Shown: positions 53,051-63,200, numbered from the stretch's first letter. The stretch: DNA of 64,000 nt from Dyadobacter subterraneus (GCF_015221875.1 NZ_JACYGY010000001.1:3884501-3948500); one strand, 5' to 3'. Notes: generated from the letters alone by a model not told the origin. A program made the numbers and translations.

Positions 53051-53085
53051 TTCTGAAGCAACATTAGGTATAATTCATGACAAAA

Positions 53086-53745
53086 TTAAAATCTGTACAT
53101 CAACTGTACATTTAAATTCAGCTGGTATGTCTGCGAATGTATCCCGGAAAGAGGAATTATATACTGGAAAATTGGTTGAGCGATCATGGATATATGTTGT
53201 GCAAAATTGTAGATTACCCCTGCGCCAACCATAGGTGTTACTTTGGAATCGTTACTCTTAAATGTAAAATTGGTTTCCAAACTGGATATATTTAAACGGC
53301 TCGTTGTACTAAAATTCCACATAGCTCCCGCAGAAAAGTATGGTGACAATCTTCGTTCGGAAGTCTGAAAATTAACCATCGCGGGTATAGCTAAATTATG
53401 TGATCTGCTACGCCCCGTATAAACCGATATCGCAGGAGTTATTTGAGGCACGTTTTGCCAGGATTCACTTAGCCATAAACCAGTTGACGCAGACCATTTT
53501 GAGGAAAAGGAATACCTCCCATTCAAACCAACCCAGTAGCCCTTGGTTGTTGTTTTAGATTTTATTTCAGTAGTGATTGGTTCCCCTCCGGTACCACTTG
53601 GAATAACAAAGGAATTTTTAGATTTGATTTGTCCATAAAATGGAGCCGCAGTGATTGAAAAAGCAAACTTACTTTGACCCATAACCACTGGTGATGAAAG
53701 TAAAAATCCAGCCAGAATTATCGTAACGCTAAAAAGTGCTTTCAT
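53086..53745 (-). CDS. Outer-membrane beta-barrel protein, PorT/OmpW-like, copy 2
   Basis: 219 residues, a signal peptide (IILAGFLLSSPVVMGQ) and a barrel like that of its neighbour (GLNGRYSFSSKWSASTGLWLSES; LAIPAMVNFQTSERRLSPYFSAGAMW; MVGAGVIYNFAQHISMIAQPIFQYIIP; LNLNVQLMYRF). It precedes copy 1 in the same direction by 35 bp, so the two form one transcription unit and a tandem duplication. Whether they have separate roles is not visible. Confidence 0.85.
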   Translation of the reverse strand: MKALFSVTIILAGFLLSSPVVMGQSKFAFSITAAPFYGQIKSKNSFVIPSGTGGEPITTEIKSKTTTKGYWVGLNGRYSFSSKWSASTGLWLSESWQNVPQITPAISVYTGRSRSHNLAIPAMVNFQTSERRLSPYFSAGAMWNFSTTSRLNISSLETNFTFKSNDSKVTPMVGAGVIYNFAQHISMIAQPIFQYIIPLSGIHSQTYQLNLNVQLMYRF

Positions 53746-54168
53746 TATCTATCCGTTTAAATATGAATTCAGCCCTATCCGTAAGTTCATACTCTCCATT
53801 ATTTTGAAGAATTTTAAAAGCTTCTTTTCCCAGTTTAATAAGTATAATTTACCGCTGATTTACTAAGTAATTTGTGTTAAAAATTTCAAATTAAATATAA
53901 ATATTACAATTGTTATCTTAGTCACGAAAAGTGCTTGATAGTACGATTGGGGAGAGTAATTCAGATTTCGGGGACCTTCAAATTTAATGTCTTAGAAATC
54001 TTTTTTCTTTGTTTTGATGGATAAAGTTCGGTGCATTAACATGAATCAGCGTTTCCTTAATCTTACTTATGATGTCAGAATATTGCTGCCACTTACATAA
54101 ACTTAATACAGGATTTGCTGGAATGATCTTTGTTTGTTGCCCTGTAAATAACTAACCTTTAAATTTTT
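53746..54168. other. Divergent intergenic region
   Basis: About 420 AT-rich bp between the barrel genes and the pyridoxamine-oxidase-like gene. It holds only very short reading frames. No clear promoter box, hairpin or repeat stands out. Confidence 0.4.
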
Positions 54169-54708
54169 ATGGACAGCATCAACCAACAACAACCTGAAAA
54201 AAATCACGAAGATCTTTTTGGCAAGGAAGCCGGAGAGAAAATTAAAGAACTGGCAAAAAGTGCAAACACCTGCTTTTTCTGTACCCGGATAACTTCTCAG
54301 CAACCACTAAAAGTAAGGCCTATGTCGGTCCAGAAAGTGGATGATGAAGGTAATTTCTGGTTTTTAAGTGCAGACGACAGTAACAAAAATGCAGACATTT
54401 CCGCTGACGAAAACGTACACTTATTATTTCAGGGCTCAGCGCATTCAGATTTTTTAAGTGTATATGGCTCCGCTACGATTTCCAAAGACAAAGAAATAAT
54501 CAAAGAACTGTGGGAACCGATTTTGAAAACATGGTTCACCGAAGGTATTGATGATCCAAGAATAACGGCTATCAAAGTGGAAGCCAAGGAAGGTTATTAT
54601 TGGGACAACAAACATGGGAATACCGTTGCCTTCGCAAAAACCGTCGTAGGTGCAATCCTTGGTAAAACCCTTGACGATTCGATTGAAGGGAAATTGGTTA
54701 ATTCATAA
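54169..54708 (+). CDS. Pyridoxamine 5'-phosphate oxidase-like general stress protein
   Basis: 179 residues. FCTRITSQQPLKVRPMSVQKVDDEGNFWFLSADDS and LLFQGSAHSDFLSVYGSATISKDKEIIKELWEP match the split-barrel flavin-binding fold of the general stress protein 26 group (PNPOx-like). Such proteins bind FMN, FAD or F420 and may reduce small molecules. It is cytosolic. A strong terminator follows. Confidence 0.87.
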   Translation: MDSINQQQPEKNHEDLFGKEAGEKIKELAKSANTCFFCTRITSQQPLKVRPMSVQKVDDEGNFWFLSADDSNKNADISADENVHLLFQGSAHSDFLSVYGSATISKDKEIIKELWEPILKTWFTEGIDDPRITAIKVEAKEGYYWDNKHGNTVAFAKTVVGAILGKTLDDSIEGKLVNS

Positions 54709-54717
54709 GGTATAATT

Positions 54718-54763
54718 ATCACAAATCCTGCTGTACAGTTCATTGTATAACACGATTTGTGAT
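54718..54763 (+). terminator. Terminator of the stress-protein gene
   Basis: ATCACAAATC (54718-54727) pairs with GATTTGTGAT (54754-54763), directly followed by a run of seven or eight T, 10 bp after the stop. Confidence 0.88.
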
Positions 54764-54777
54764 TTTTTTTATTCTAC

Positions 54778-54818
54778 ATACCTAAGATTTGGAGGTATAT
54801 TTAAAATTAGTATATTTG
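54778..54818 (+). promoter_or_regulatory. Promoter and probable operator of the PadR gene
   Basis: TTTG (54788-54791), a 19-bp spacer and TATATTTG (54811-54818) form a full Bacteroidota promoter (-33 TTTG, -7 TAnnTTTG). Since the -7 box ends 4 bp before the ATG at 54823, transcription should start at about the ATG, giving a leaderless mRNA. ATACCT (54778-54783) faces AGGTAT (54793-54798) across the -33 element, a plausible PadR autoregulatory operator. Confidence 0.7.
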
Positions 54819-54822
54819 GAGT

Positions 54823-55179
54823 ATGAATAAGAATGCTCAACAGCTTCTCAAAGGAAGTCTGAACGCTGTAATATTGAAACTTCTCTCACAAACAGAGCGG
54901 ATGTACGGCTACGAAATATGCCAAAAGGTAAAAGAAATGACTCGTGGTGAACTGCGTATAACTGAGGGAGCACTCTATCCGGCGCTGCATAAACTGGAAG
55001 GTGAAGGAATATTGATTACGCAAACAGAAGTTGTGGACGGTCGAGCCAGAAAGTATTATTCTATTGCTAGTGATCAAAAGGGAAATGCGGTGGATAGACT
55101 TGCGACAATACAAAATTTTCTCAGTCAGCTTCAACTAATACTTGAACCGAAAGATTTGATTTCTATACACGCCAAATAA
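54823..55179 (+). CDS. PadR family transcriptional regulator
   Basis: 118 residues of the short PadR-s2 type. LKLLSQTERMYGYEICQKVKEMTRGELRITEGALYPALHKLEGEGILITQTEVVDGRARKYYSI is the winged-helix core with the conserved Tyr/Gly and wing Arg residues; the last helix (AVDRLATIQNFLSQLQLIL) dimerises. The next gene starts 8 bp downstream and encodes a membrane protein with a DUF1700-like N-terminus, a familiar PadR partner. It probably represses its own operon through the upstream palindrome. Confidence 0.92.
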   Translation: MNKNAQQLLKGSLNAVILKLLSQTERMYGYEICQKVKEMTRGELRITEGALYPALHKLEGEGILITQTEVVDGRARKYYSIASDQKGNAVDRLATIQNFLSQLQLILEPKDLISIHAK

Positions 55180-55187
55180 TATGTACT

Positions 55188-55880
55188 ATGAAAGTAACAC
55201 AGGCTCAGTATTTTGAGATAGAAGATTTTTTAAGTAAAAAATGCAGGTTGTCAGAAACTGAATTCATCGATGAAATGACTGATCATTTCATCGATGCAAT
55301 TGAAGAAAAACTAAAAGAGTCAATACCTTTTAACGAAGCTATGTACTCAACAATTGAAGATTTTGGCGGTATGAGGGCTATCCAAAAAATGGAATGGCAA
55401 TTCAGAAAAGGCTTTGTCAAAAAGCAACTGCGTGTTTTGTTGACTCTGTGGAAAAGCCAGCTATCTGGTCAAAAATTACTAAGAAGTTTGATTGTTACTT
55501 TTCTTGTCACAACACTATGTTTTTATCTCAAATTATATACAAAAGATGTGACTGAAAGCTACAATTTTGTAAATGGAATACTAACCGGATCCGCCATTTT
55601 GCCTGTTATCATGCTCCCTATTTTTCTTCTCCAAAGATATATTAAATGGTTAGATATCTTTGGAATGATTAAATCTCAAACAATTGTGAGAGTTCTTATT
55701 ACCTTTTTGGTAGCACTATTTGCGGTCTTATCCTCACTGATAATCACTAAATCAGGATTTAATAATTTGACAAGTGCACTATTGCAGTCCTTTATTTGGA
55801 CGGCCTTCGCTATTTCCATCATTTCACTTTTTGAATATTCCAAAGAATGCGAAGGGAATTACTGGTACGTCACGAAGTAA
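55188..55880 (+). CDS. PadR-associated membrane protein (DUF1700-like N-terminus)
   Basis: 230 residues. The first ~80 residues (QYFEIEDFLSKKCRLSETEFIDEMTDHFIDAIEEKLKE; ALRAIQ-like YSTIEDFGGMRAIQ) are the helical amphipathic region found in PadR partner proteins. Four membrane helices follow (SLIVTFLVTTLCFYL; GILTGSAILPVIMLPIFLL; VRVLITFLVALFAVLSSLII; ALLQSFIWTAFAISIISLF). Such proteins may sense membrane stress and signal with PadR, but their activity is unknown. It is co-transcribed with PadR (8-bp gap), and a repeat (copy C) begins 25 bp after its stop. Confidence 0.8.
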   Translation: MKVTQAQYFEIEDFLSKKCRLSETEFIDEMTDHFIDAIEEKLKESIPFNEAMYSTIEDFGGMRAIQKMEWQFRKGFVKKQLRVLLTLWKSQLSGQKLLRSLIVTFLVTTLCFYLKLYTKDVTESYNFVNGILTGSAILPVIMLPIFLLQRYIKWLDIFGMIKSQTIVRVLITFLVALFAVLSSLIITKSGFNNLTSALLQSFIWTAFAISIISLFEYSKECEGNYWYVTK

Positions 55881-55904
55881 CCGAAAGTCACTTATCCAAC
55901 CTTT

Positions 55905-55965
55905 CGTTGTGCGTAGTGTTCTTCGAACACTGCGTACTTTTTATAAAGGACCGTTTGTAACGGTC
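55905..55965. repeat. Two-hairpin dispersed repeat, copy C
   Basis: Hairpin 2 CGTAGTGTTC-ttc-GAACACTGCG (55912-55934) precedes hairpin 1 GACCGTT-tgt-AACGGTC (55949-55965), so the copy runs in opposite orientation to copy A. Of 61 positions, 56 match the reverse complement of 33463-33523. Confidence 0.85.
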
Positions 55966-56102
55966 TTCGGAAATAGTGAATTAAAAATTGCTTTTTTCAA
56001 TCGTCTACCGCTGCATCTGCATAACATCAAAATTATGAATACAGGTTTAGTACCATTTTCAAATAAAAATATTTATCTTTTGAAAAAATAAACTTCGAAG
56101 TT

Positions 56103-56339
56103 ATGTCTCTTCTGGCGATAACATTTCTTGGCATGGGTACATACGAACTTGCACTCATCTTTTTAGCGATTTTAGTATATCTTCAAATCATCGTAACTAT
56201 AATCAGTTTACTCAGAAATAATGATTTGGAAACCTTTGAAAAAGTGGTTTGGTTACTCTTAATTTTGTTAGTGCCTGTAATAGGAACATTAATTTATCTT
56301 TTCTTCGGTATGCCTCGGAAGGTGAGCAATACCAAATGA
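56103..56339 (+). CDS. Small membrane protein with PLDc_N domain
   Basis: 78 residues, two membrane helices (MGTYELALIFLAILVYLQIIVTIISLL; VVWLLLILLVPVIGTLIYLFFG). The pattern with LENFE/DLETFEKVVWLLLILLVPVIGTLIYLFFG is the phospholipase-D-nuclease N-terminal (PLDc_N) domain, often found as a small stand-alone protein of unknown function. It lies in its own region between repeat copy C and the esterase-like gene. Confidence 0.85.
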   Translation: MSLLAITFLGMGTYELALIFLAILVYLQIIVTIISLLRNNDLETFEKVVWLLLILLVPVIGTLIYLFFGMPRKVSNTK

Positions 56340-56481
56340 ATGTAACTGCTTTTGAATAGTTTTGCAGAGTATTCTTAATCGCCTGATTATCAATTAAGAT
56401 CTTTTAACATTTAAATAAAGGTATAAGGTATACCTGCAATGGTTTAGATTAAAATCGACCATTAAACAACGCCTTATCCTC

Positions 56482-57879
56482 ATGAAATCTCAATCCCGAA
56501 ATTTTTACTATTCCGGCATATTTTTTATTACCCTAAACATACTTACAACTACTTTTCTGTGCATTATTTATTTGCAGCACGGTTTACAGATTTATTTCCT
56601 GGCTTCATATCCTTCCTGGCTTGTTCTTGTGACAATAATTGATGTGATAAGCGCATCTATTTTGCTTAAATATTATCACGTTAAGAAATACCGGTTCTCA
56701 TTTTTTACAGGTACAATTTACCTGGCAGCCTCCGTCAGCCTGTATACGATTCTTTATATTATGCTGGTATTCAAAAAATTAAATGCACTTTATATACCTG
56801 TTTGCATTTTTCTTTTAGTGACTTCACTTGCATTTTATATCACTTTAATATTTTCAAATTCCGGAAAGCGGCCATTGTTAAAGTTTGCCGGAATTCTCGG
56901 ATTGATATTGGCTGCGATTTTACTTACATCTTTGCTGTGGAATAACTATTTTCCCTCTTTGCACCTACGTCCGGTTTTTGAAAGCATTAACTTCTGGACA
57001 TCCTGGTGTTCCTGTATTGTTTCAGGTTTGCTTCTGGGAAACTTGATTAGAGAGCTCAGAGAGACAAAAAATCCGGCTCGAAATTCCGTAAATTACAGTC
57101 TGATAGTTTCTGCACCGATTGTATTTGTTTCAGTATTCATTTTGGGTTACAAATTATATTCTGAATCTCAGCTTGTAGGTTATCCTCATCAGATCAGTGA
57201 AAAAGCCCGGGGCATAGCATCACTTTTTGAAGCAAAACATTTTGTAAACGCGGATGGTGATTCGCTGCGTTACAGATTCATGAAACCGCTGGATTACAAT
57301 CCACAAAACAAATATCCGCTTGTTGTGCTTTTGCATCACGGAGGCGTGCACGGCACAGATAATATCATTCAGGTTGAAGGCTCGGCCGCTCCGTTTCTTT
57401 CAAACTATGTCAACAAGAGAAAATATCCTGCATTTTTATTTGTCCCGCAATGTCCCCAAAATATGAGTTGGGGCGATCCCCTGTTTTCTCAATTGGTGTT
57501 TGAAGCCATTAACGATTTTGAAGAACAATTTTCGGTTGATATCAAAAGACGTTATGTGATGGGAATTTCAGGTGGCGGTTATGGCTCCTGGTATTTTATT
57601 GGCACCCATCCGGAAATGTTCGCCGCCGCCATACCGATGAGTGGTGGATTGGATCCTGGTCTTTCCGGCAATATGGTAAATGTTGCTGTCTGGGCATTTC
57701 ATGGTGACAAAGATGCCTTAGCCCCTGTAAGCAGCACACGAAGTATTATTGCCGGAATAAAAAAAGCCGGAGGCCATCCCCGTTATACGGAATTTCCAAA
57801 TGCCGGCCACAATATTGATGGTCAAGTGCAGCAAATTCCAGGTCTTTTAGATTGGCTTTTTTCTCAAAAAAGAGAATAG
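56482..57879 (+). CDS. Membrane-anchored esterase/peptidase-like hydrolase
   Basis: 465 residues. The first ~230 residues hold about seven membrane helices (for example FITLNILTTTFLCIIYLQHGL; FTGTIYLAASVSLYTILYIMLVF; LAAILLTSLLW). The C-terminal half is an alpha/beta hydrolase of the dienelactone or predicted-peptidase kind: LVVLLHHGGVHGTDN, a GISGGGYGS nucleophile elbow (Ser), AFHGDKDALAP with the acid and AGHNID with the His. A membrane domain joined to such an esterase is unusual. The substrate is unknown; location suggests an envelope-associated ester. Confidence 0.8.
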   Translation: MKSQSRNFYYSGIFFITLNILTTTFLCIIYLQHGLQIYFLASYPSWLVLVTIIDVISASILLKYYHVKKYRFSFFTGTIYLAASVSLYTILYIMLVFKKLNALYIPVCIFLLVTSLAFYITLIFSNSGKRPLLKFAGILGLILAAILLTSLLWNNYFPSLHLRPVFESINFWTSWCSCIVSGLLLGNLIRELRETKNPARNSVNYSLIVSAPIVFVSVFILGYKLYSESQLVGYPHQISEKARGIASLFEAKHFVNADGDSLRYRFMKPLDYNPQNKYPLVVLLHHGGVHGTDNIIQVEGSAAPFLSNYVNKRKYPAFLFVPQCPQNMSWGDPLFSQLVFEAINDFEEQFSVDIKRRYVMGISGGGYGSWYFIGTHPEMFAAAIPMSGGLDPGLSGNMVNVAVWAFHGDKDALAPVSSTRSIIAGIKKAGGHPRYTEFPNAGHNIDGQVQQIPGLLDWLFSQKRE

Positions 57880-58345
57880 CAGTTTTACGAAAGGACAAAT
57901 TTCTCTTGTGATTTCAATTTTATAAATAACATTATTTCAATTTAGTTTTTAACATAATAAATGCATTTTGGCAAGTAATGCTAAATATAACTTTCCTATG
58001 ATTTAAGATTTCAAGTAACATGAATTTCAACACCCTTCTTTATTAACTGCTGCATTGTTAAAATCCAGACAAAACGAAGAACAGATATTGGAAATTTATC
58101 ATTAAATTACATTAACTCAGGGGTATAAAAGTCGCGTATAACAGTATATATGGGTATGTAACGGTAAATACACCATTTGCCATCATCGAAAAATACAGAA
58201 AGCGGAGGCCATTATTAACAAATTGTTAAAAAGCATAATTAATCGATGTGGTTGATAACTTTGTCTGATATTCGATGATTGCGAAATGAGCTTTTACCAA
58301 GGTGATTTTCTGTACTCAATAACTATTCGTTAAACAGGTATATCC
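57880..58345. promoter_or_regulatory. Intergenic region with candidate promoter of the ECF operon
   Basis: About 470 AT-rich bp. TAACTTTG at 58256-58263 fits TAnnTTTG and could start an mRNA with an ~75-nt leader before the sigma gene; the -33 part is not at the usual distance. No gene or strong hairpin was seen. Confidence 0.4.
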
Positions 58346-58885
58346 ATGAGGGAGCAGGGTGATCAGCAGCAAAAAGATTTTAAAGAACTTTACGACAGGT
58401 TCTTTAGAAAGGTATTTGTTTTTGCGTATAAGCATACCCGAGATATGGATGAGGCCCAGGATCTGGCGCAGGAAGTTTTTTTGAAATTTTGGCTGAACCG
58501 AGAATCTTTTTCTGAAAATATCCCCGCCGACGCCCAGCTTCTTACCATTGCCCGCCAACTTGTCATCAACCGCTACAAGCGGGAACTGGTCAGGCAGAAA
58601 GTTTATAAAAGCTGGTATGAAAACAAACCGGAATTTTCTTCCTCTGACGATTCTGATCAACCTTTATTGACTACCGAACTTACCACACGTCTTGAATCGG
58701 CGTTAGATAACTTGCCGCCAAAGAGAAGAGAAATCTTTGAAAAAAGCCGTTTTGAAGGACTTTCCTATGAGCAAATAGCACAGCAGCTGTCTATTTCAAA
58801 GAGTACAGTGGAAAGTCAGATGGTTAAAGCACTTCGATCCCTTCGTACCAGTCTTCTGTTTTTTACCATTATTTTTCTTAGTTAA
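58346..58885 (+). CDS. FecI-type ECF RNA polymerase sigma factor
   Basis: 179 residues. Region 2: FKELYDRFFRKVFVFAYKHTRDMDEAQDLAQEVFLKFWLNRESF; region 4: LDNLPPKRREIFEKSRFEGLSYEQIAQQLSISKSTVESQMVKALRSLRTSL. The short linker and lack of any extension match the Bacteroidota sigma factors of SusCD loci. It pairs with FecR encoded next and probably transcribes the SusC/SusD genes when the receptor signals substrate. Confidence 0.93.
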   Translation: MREQGDQQQKDFKELYDRFFRKVFVFAYKHTRDMDEAQDLAQEVFLKFWLNRESFSENIPADAQLLTIARQLVINRYKRELVRQKVYKSWYENKPEFSSSDDSDQPLLTTELTTRLESALDNLPPKRREIFEKSRFEGLSYEQIAQQLSISKSTVESQMVKALRSLRTSLLFFTIIFLS

Positions 58886-58954
58886 CAATTTGTTCACATA
58901 CCGGAGTAAAGGTGGTATCCGAGTTGTTTGTATTCCTATATATAACCAATTATA

Positions 58955-60010
58955 ATGATCAATCGAGAGCTCTTGCAAAAACTCAGGGAAGGCCGTTGTA
59001 CCCCTGACGAACTAGCTGTTTTACAGAACTATTTCGATCGGAATGATATGGGTGAAATAAAAAATTTATTAACCGAAGACTGGCAGAATGCGGACGAAAT
59101 TAATGATCCGTTTCTACAAAATTCTGCTGATTCTGCACAAGCGCATATCTGGGAGCAGCTTAATGGAGTTTTACAAACCGATGTTAACGCAAACAAACCT
59201 CCGCAAGAGCACAAAAAAAGCCAGGATTTTTGGTACATGGCGGCAGCTTCCATCGCACTTGTATTGTTTGCCGGAGCTGGTTGGTTTTTAATGAAACCTT
59301 CGAAAATTAACGATATCAGCCTGAATGACAGCGAACAGAAGCAGTCAGTTTGGATTGAAAAACAAAATATTACGCTTGAAAAAATGTCAGTCCGGCTTAT
59401 TGATGGTAGCGTAGTCACGCTATCCCAGCATAGTAAACTCTCCTATCCCGAAAAATTTGAGGGGCATTTTCGTCAGGTAAAGCTTACCGGAGAGGCATTT
59501 TTTGCAGTACATCGTGACACACTTCATCCTTTTACGATCCGCACCGCGGCACTTCAAATCCGGGTTTTGGGTACAAGTTTTAATGTTGCAGAAAAGGCCG
59601 GATCCATAACAGAAGTTGCAGTTAAATCAGGCAAAGTTATGGTCGCGTCCTTATCTTCTAAAACAAAATTATTTCTAGGTCCAAACGAGCAGGCCGTTGA
59701 AAATCTGCAAGAAGGAAAGTTAACTAAGACCTTGGTTTTAACACCCGAAATTGTAAATCCGGAAATCATAAAAAACAGGTTTGAATTTAACGATGCAGCT
59801 GTTTCTGAGGCTTTTGACATTTTGCAGCAGGCTTATCACGTCGAAATTGTTTATGACAGGCAAATTCTTGGGAATTGTCCGCTTACTGCCCGGCTTACTG
59901 ATCAGCCGTTGTTCACAAAACTTGATATGATTTGCGCAAGTATCGGGGCTAGTTATCATCTGGAAGGAGCCAGAATTTTCATTGATGGATCAGGATGTAA
60001 TAATGATTAA
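58955..60010 (+). CDS. FecR-family anti-sigma factor
   Basis: 351 residues. The N-terminal ~90 residues bind the sigma factor (MINRELLQKLREGRCTPDELAVLQNYF), one membrane helix spans about 93-113 (WYMAAASIALVLFAGAGWFL), and the periplasmic part has a FecR domain (about 150-245, WIEKQNITLEKMSVRLIDGSVVTLSQHSKLSYPEKF) and a DUF4974 domain at the end (VSEAFDILQQAYHVEIVYDRQILG). It holds the ECF sigma factor in check until the STN domain of the SusC receptor reports substrate. It lies 69 bp after the sigma gene. Confidence 0.93.
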   Translation: MINRELLQKLREGRCTPDELAVLQNYFDRNDMGEIKNLLTEDWQNADEINDPFLQNSADSAQAHIWEQLNGVLQTDVNANKPPQEHKKSQDFWYMAAASIALVLFAGAGWFLMKPSKINDISLNDSEQKQSVWIEKQNITLEKMSVRLIDGSVVTLSQHSKLSYPEKFEGHFRQVKLTGEAFFAVHRDTLHPFTIRTAALQIRVLGTSFNVAEKAGSITEVAVKSGKVMVASLSSKTKLFLGPNEQAVENLQEGKLTKTLVLTPEIVNPEIIKNRFEFNDAAVSEAFDILQQAYHVEIVYDRQILGNCPLTARLTDQPLFTKLDMICASIGASYHLEGARIFIDGSGCNND

Positions 60011-60078
60011 GCAATAAATTTTTTCCAAACCCTAAACACTAACCTATGTAAAAACCTTGACAATCACCACATAAAAAA

Positions 60079-60105
60079 GCCACTGACGCTGGTACCGTCA
60101 ATGGC
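60079..60105. repeat. Hairpin between fecR and susC genes
   Basis: GCCACTGACG (60079-60088) faces CGTCAATGGC (60096-60105), pairing except one C-A position, with a 7-nt loop. There is no T run, so it may protect the 5' end of susC mRNA or attenuate readthrough from the fecR gene. Confidence 0.5.
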
Positions 60106-60205
60106 CTGAGATCACACGAAATGTCCTTTTGCGAACACGCCCGAAAAACGGGTGCGGGATCCTTTTGCCCAACTTTTACAACAATTGAACAAAACATTCA
60201 AATTT

Positions 60206-63200
60206 ATGAAATACAAACGACGAAACCGCACATTACTGTGGACTGTCATGAAAATTAGCTTTTCGCAAATAGCAATCATGTTTTGTCTGGCAGGCATTGC
60301 CAACGCGCTCCCTTTGTCGGCCCAGGAATTACTGAGCCGCAGAGTAAGCCTGAATGTCAGCAAAGCTCCTATCCATCTGGTACTTTCAGAACTTGAAAAA
60401 ACCGCCGACGTGCGGTTTGTATACAGTGCTGCCGTGATCAATTCAAAACAAAAAGTATCGGTGAATGCACAAAACCAGAAGCTGGACCTGGTGCTTGAAA
60501 CTGTTTTTCGTAAAACAAATATTGCCTGGGATGTTATTGGCGGACAAATCATTCTCAAAAAAAGATCGGAGGATAAAGATTTAAAACCCGTCGGACTGGC
60601 GCTTCCTGAAATAATGCTTAATAAGGAAAGAGTAGTATCCGGAACCGTTGTAGATGCGGTCAATCATGAAGGGCTTCCTGGCGTAAGTATTCTTATTAAG
60701 GGACTTACAAGAGGCACAACTACCGACGAAAAAGGTAATTTTCAACTTTCTTTGCCTGACGAACCAACGGTACTTACGTTTTCTTTTGTAGGATATTTAT
60801 CTCAGGATGTTACGGTAAATTCTCAAAGCCAGATTTCAGTTAATCTGTCACAGGATACGCGTTCACTGGATGAAGTTGTGGTTACTGCCCTTGGACTTCA
60901 AAGAAAAACCAAATCGCTGGGATATTCAGTTGGAGAAATAAAAAGTGATGCTTTAACCAAGGTGCCGCAGGAAAATGCAGTAAATGCTTTGACAGGGAAA
61001 ATTGCCGGAGTCAGGGTGATCAATACTACGCCCGATCTTAATAGTGACCCGATGATTTTAATCCGGGGTTATACTTCACTTTCCGGAAATAATTCGCCTT
61101 TAATCGTTGTAGACGGACTTCCCACCGGAAATGATGTCAGTGTACTTTCAGATTTGAGTGCTGATAATATTGAAAGTGTCAGTGTGCTGAAAGGTCCAAG
61201 TGCCGCCGCACTTTATGGATCGAGAGCTGGTAATGGTGTGCTTTTGATTACAACTAAAAGTGGAAACAATGGGAAAAAAGGTCTGGGTATAAGCGTTAAT
61301 TCGGCGTTTACTGCTACCGTTCCTTACAAATATGTGCCGATCCAGCAGCAATTTGTAACAGGTTCAAATGGAAATTTTGACCAGACAAGCAATCTTTGGT
61401 GGGGTCCGCAAATGGGAACTTCTGTTGCCAGGTTCGGAACCAATGGCGTTGCCACTCCCCTTGAACCACATCCTGATAACGTGAAGGACTTTGTCAATAC
61501 CGGCACAAGCTTTATAAACGATTTCACAATCTCGAATTCTAATGAAAAACTTAGTTTTTCGCTGTCAGTTTCGGATACGAGAGGAAAAGGCGTATATCCT
61601 AAAAGTAACCTGCGCAAGGATGCCATAGCGCTTTCAGCCACTTATAATTTTGCCAACCGACTGAGTGTAAGCGGAAATTTTAATTATCTGAATTCAGGAT
61701 CTGACAATAACCGCGGACTTTCTTATGATAATTATCCCTACGAAGATTTATATTTCACTCCGAACTGGCTGGATATTAACGATCTGAAAAATTATTGGAA
61801 AGAGCCAGATGTGCAGCAAAATGTATGGTCAAACGGATTTAATAATCCCTGGTTCACGGTCAATGAAAATATTAATACATTCAGCAAAGTTCGTCCTTAC
61901 GGCAATATCAAACTAAACTGGAACATCACAGACGATCTTAGTTTGATGACACGTGTGGGCGGTTTTAACGAATCTTACATCACCGACAACCGTACTGCAA
62001 AATCTGAAAAAGCGGTTCCAAACGGTGGATATTCTTATATATCAAGAAACAATCAGGAAATCAATACGGACTTTCTTTTGAATTACAAGAAAACCATTGG
62101 TGATTTTTCACTGGATGCCTCGGCCGGCGGAAATTTGTTTTTCCAGAATAATGGTCTGGCCACTATCACAGGCCAAAGTTTTGTTTTGCCTGGACTTTAC
62201 ACAGCAAGTAATATCGACAGAGCTTCTGTAAGTTATACTTCCACAAAAAATAACAAACGAATTAACAGCTTGTATGGCATGGCTTCTTTTGGGTATAAGG
62301 AAGCGATTTTTCTGGAAGTAACCAGTCGGAATGACTGGTCGAGTACGCTGCCGGTTAATAACAGATCCTATTTTTATCCATCGGCTTCGCTAAGTGTTGT
62401 ACTGTCTGATTTATTTTCACTTCCAATAGCCATTTCCTTTCTGAAACTTAGAGGAGGCTGGGCCAAAGTTGGTAAGGATACTAACCCTTACAAACTGTCT
62501 ATGACGCTTGACAAATCTACCTGGGGAAGCAACACCGTTTATTCTTTGCCATCTACAACGCCAACCAGCAACCTGCTTCCGGAAAGTATCATTTCTTCGG
62601 AGTTAGGATTTGACGCTTCTTTCTTCAAAAAACGGTTAGGATTTAATTTCACCTACTACGAAGTAGAAGATAAAAAGCAAATTACCGGCGTGTCGGTATC
62701 AGGGTCGACGGGATATACTGCGGCTAACGTAAATGCCGGTGTTGTTCAGAATAAAGGTCTGGAAATTTCCATGCGCCTGGTACCCATTCAAACAAAAAAT
62801 GTGATCTGGGATGCGACTTTCAATTTTACCAAAGAAAGAAGCAAATTGACGGCACTGCCAGAAGGTGTAAGTAATTATCAGTTTTGGAACAGAAATAACA
62901 TCTACAACCAAACCAGCCTCGGCGGAAAAGTGGGTGATTTGTGGGGACCTGATGTAAAACGAGTTACAGAAGGGCAATATGCCGGATGGCCACTTTTAAA
63001 TAGTAATGGTGCTGTGCAGCAAAGTACAACCAATATCAATCTTGGCAATGTTATGCCGAAATTCACACTGGGTTTCCAGACCAATTTAACGGTTAAAAGA
63101 TTTACATTTTCAGCCAGTATCGACTGGCGCCAGGGCGGAAAATACTATTCAGAAAGTATGAAACGCCTGACACGTGACGGGCGGCAGGACAGCTGGCACA

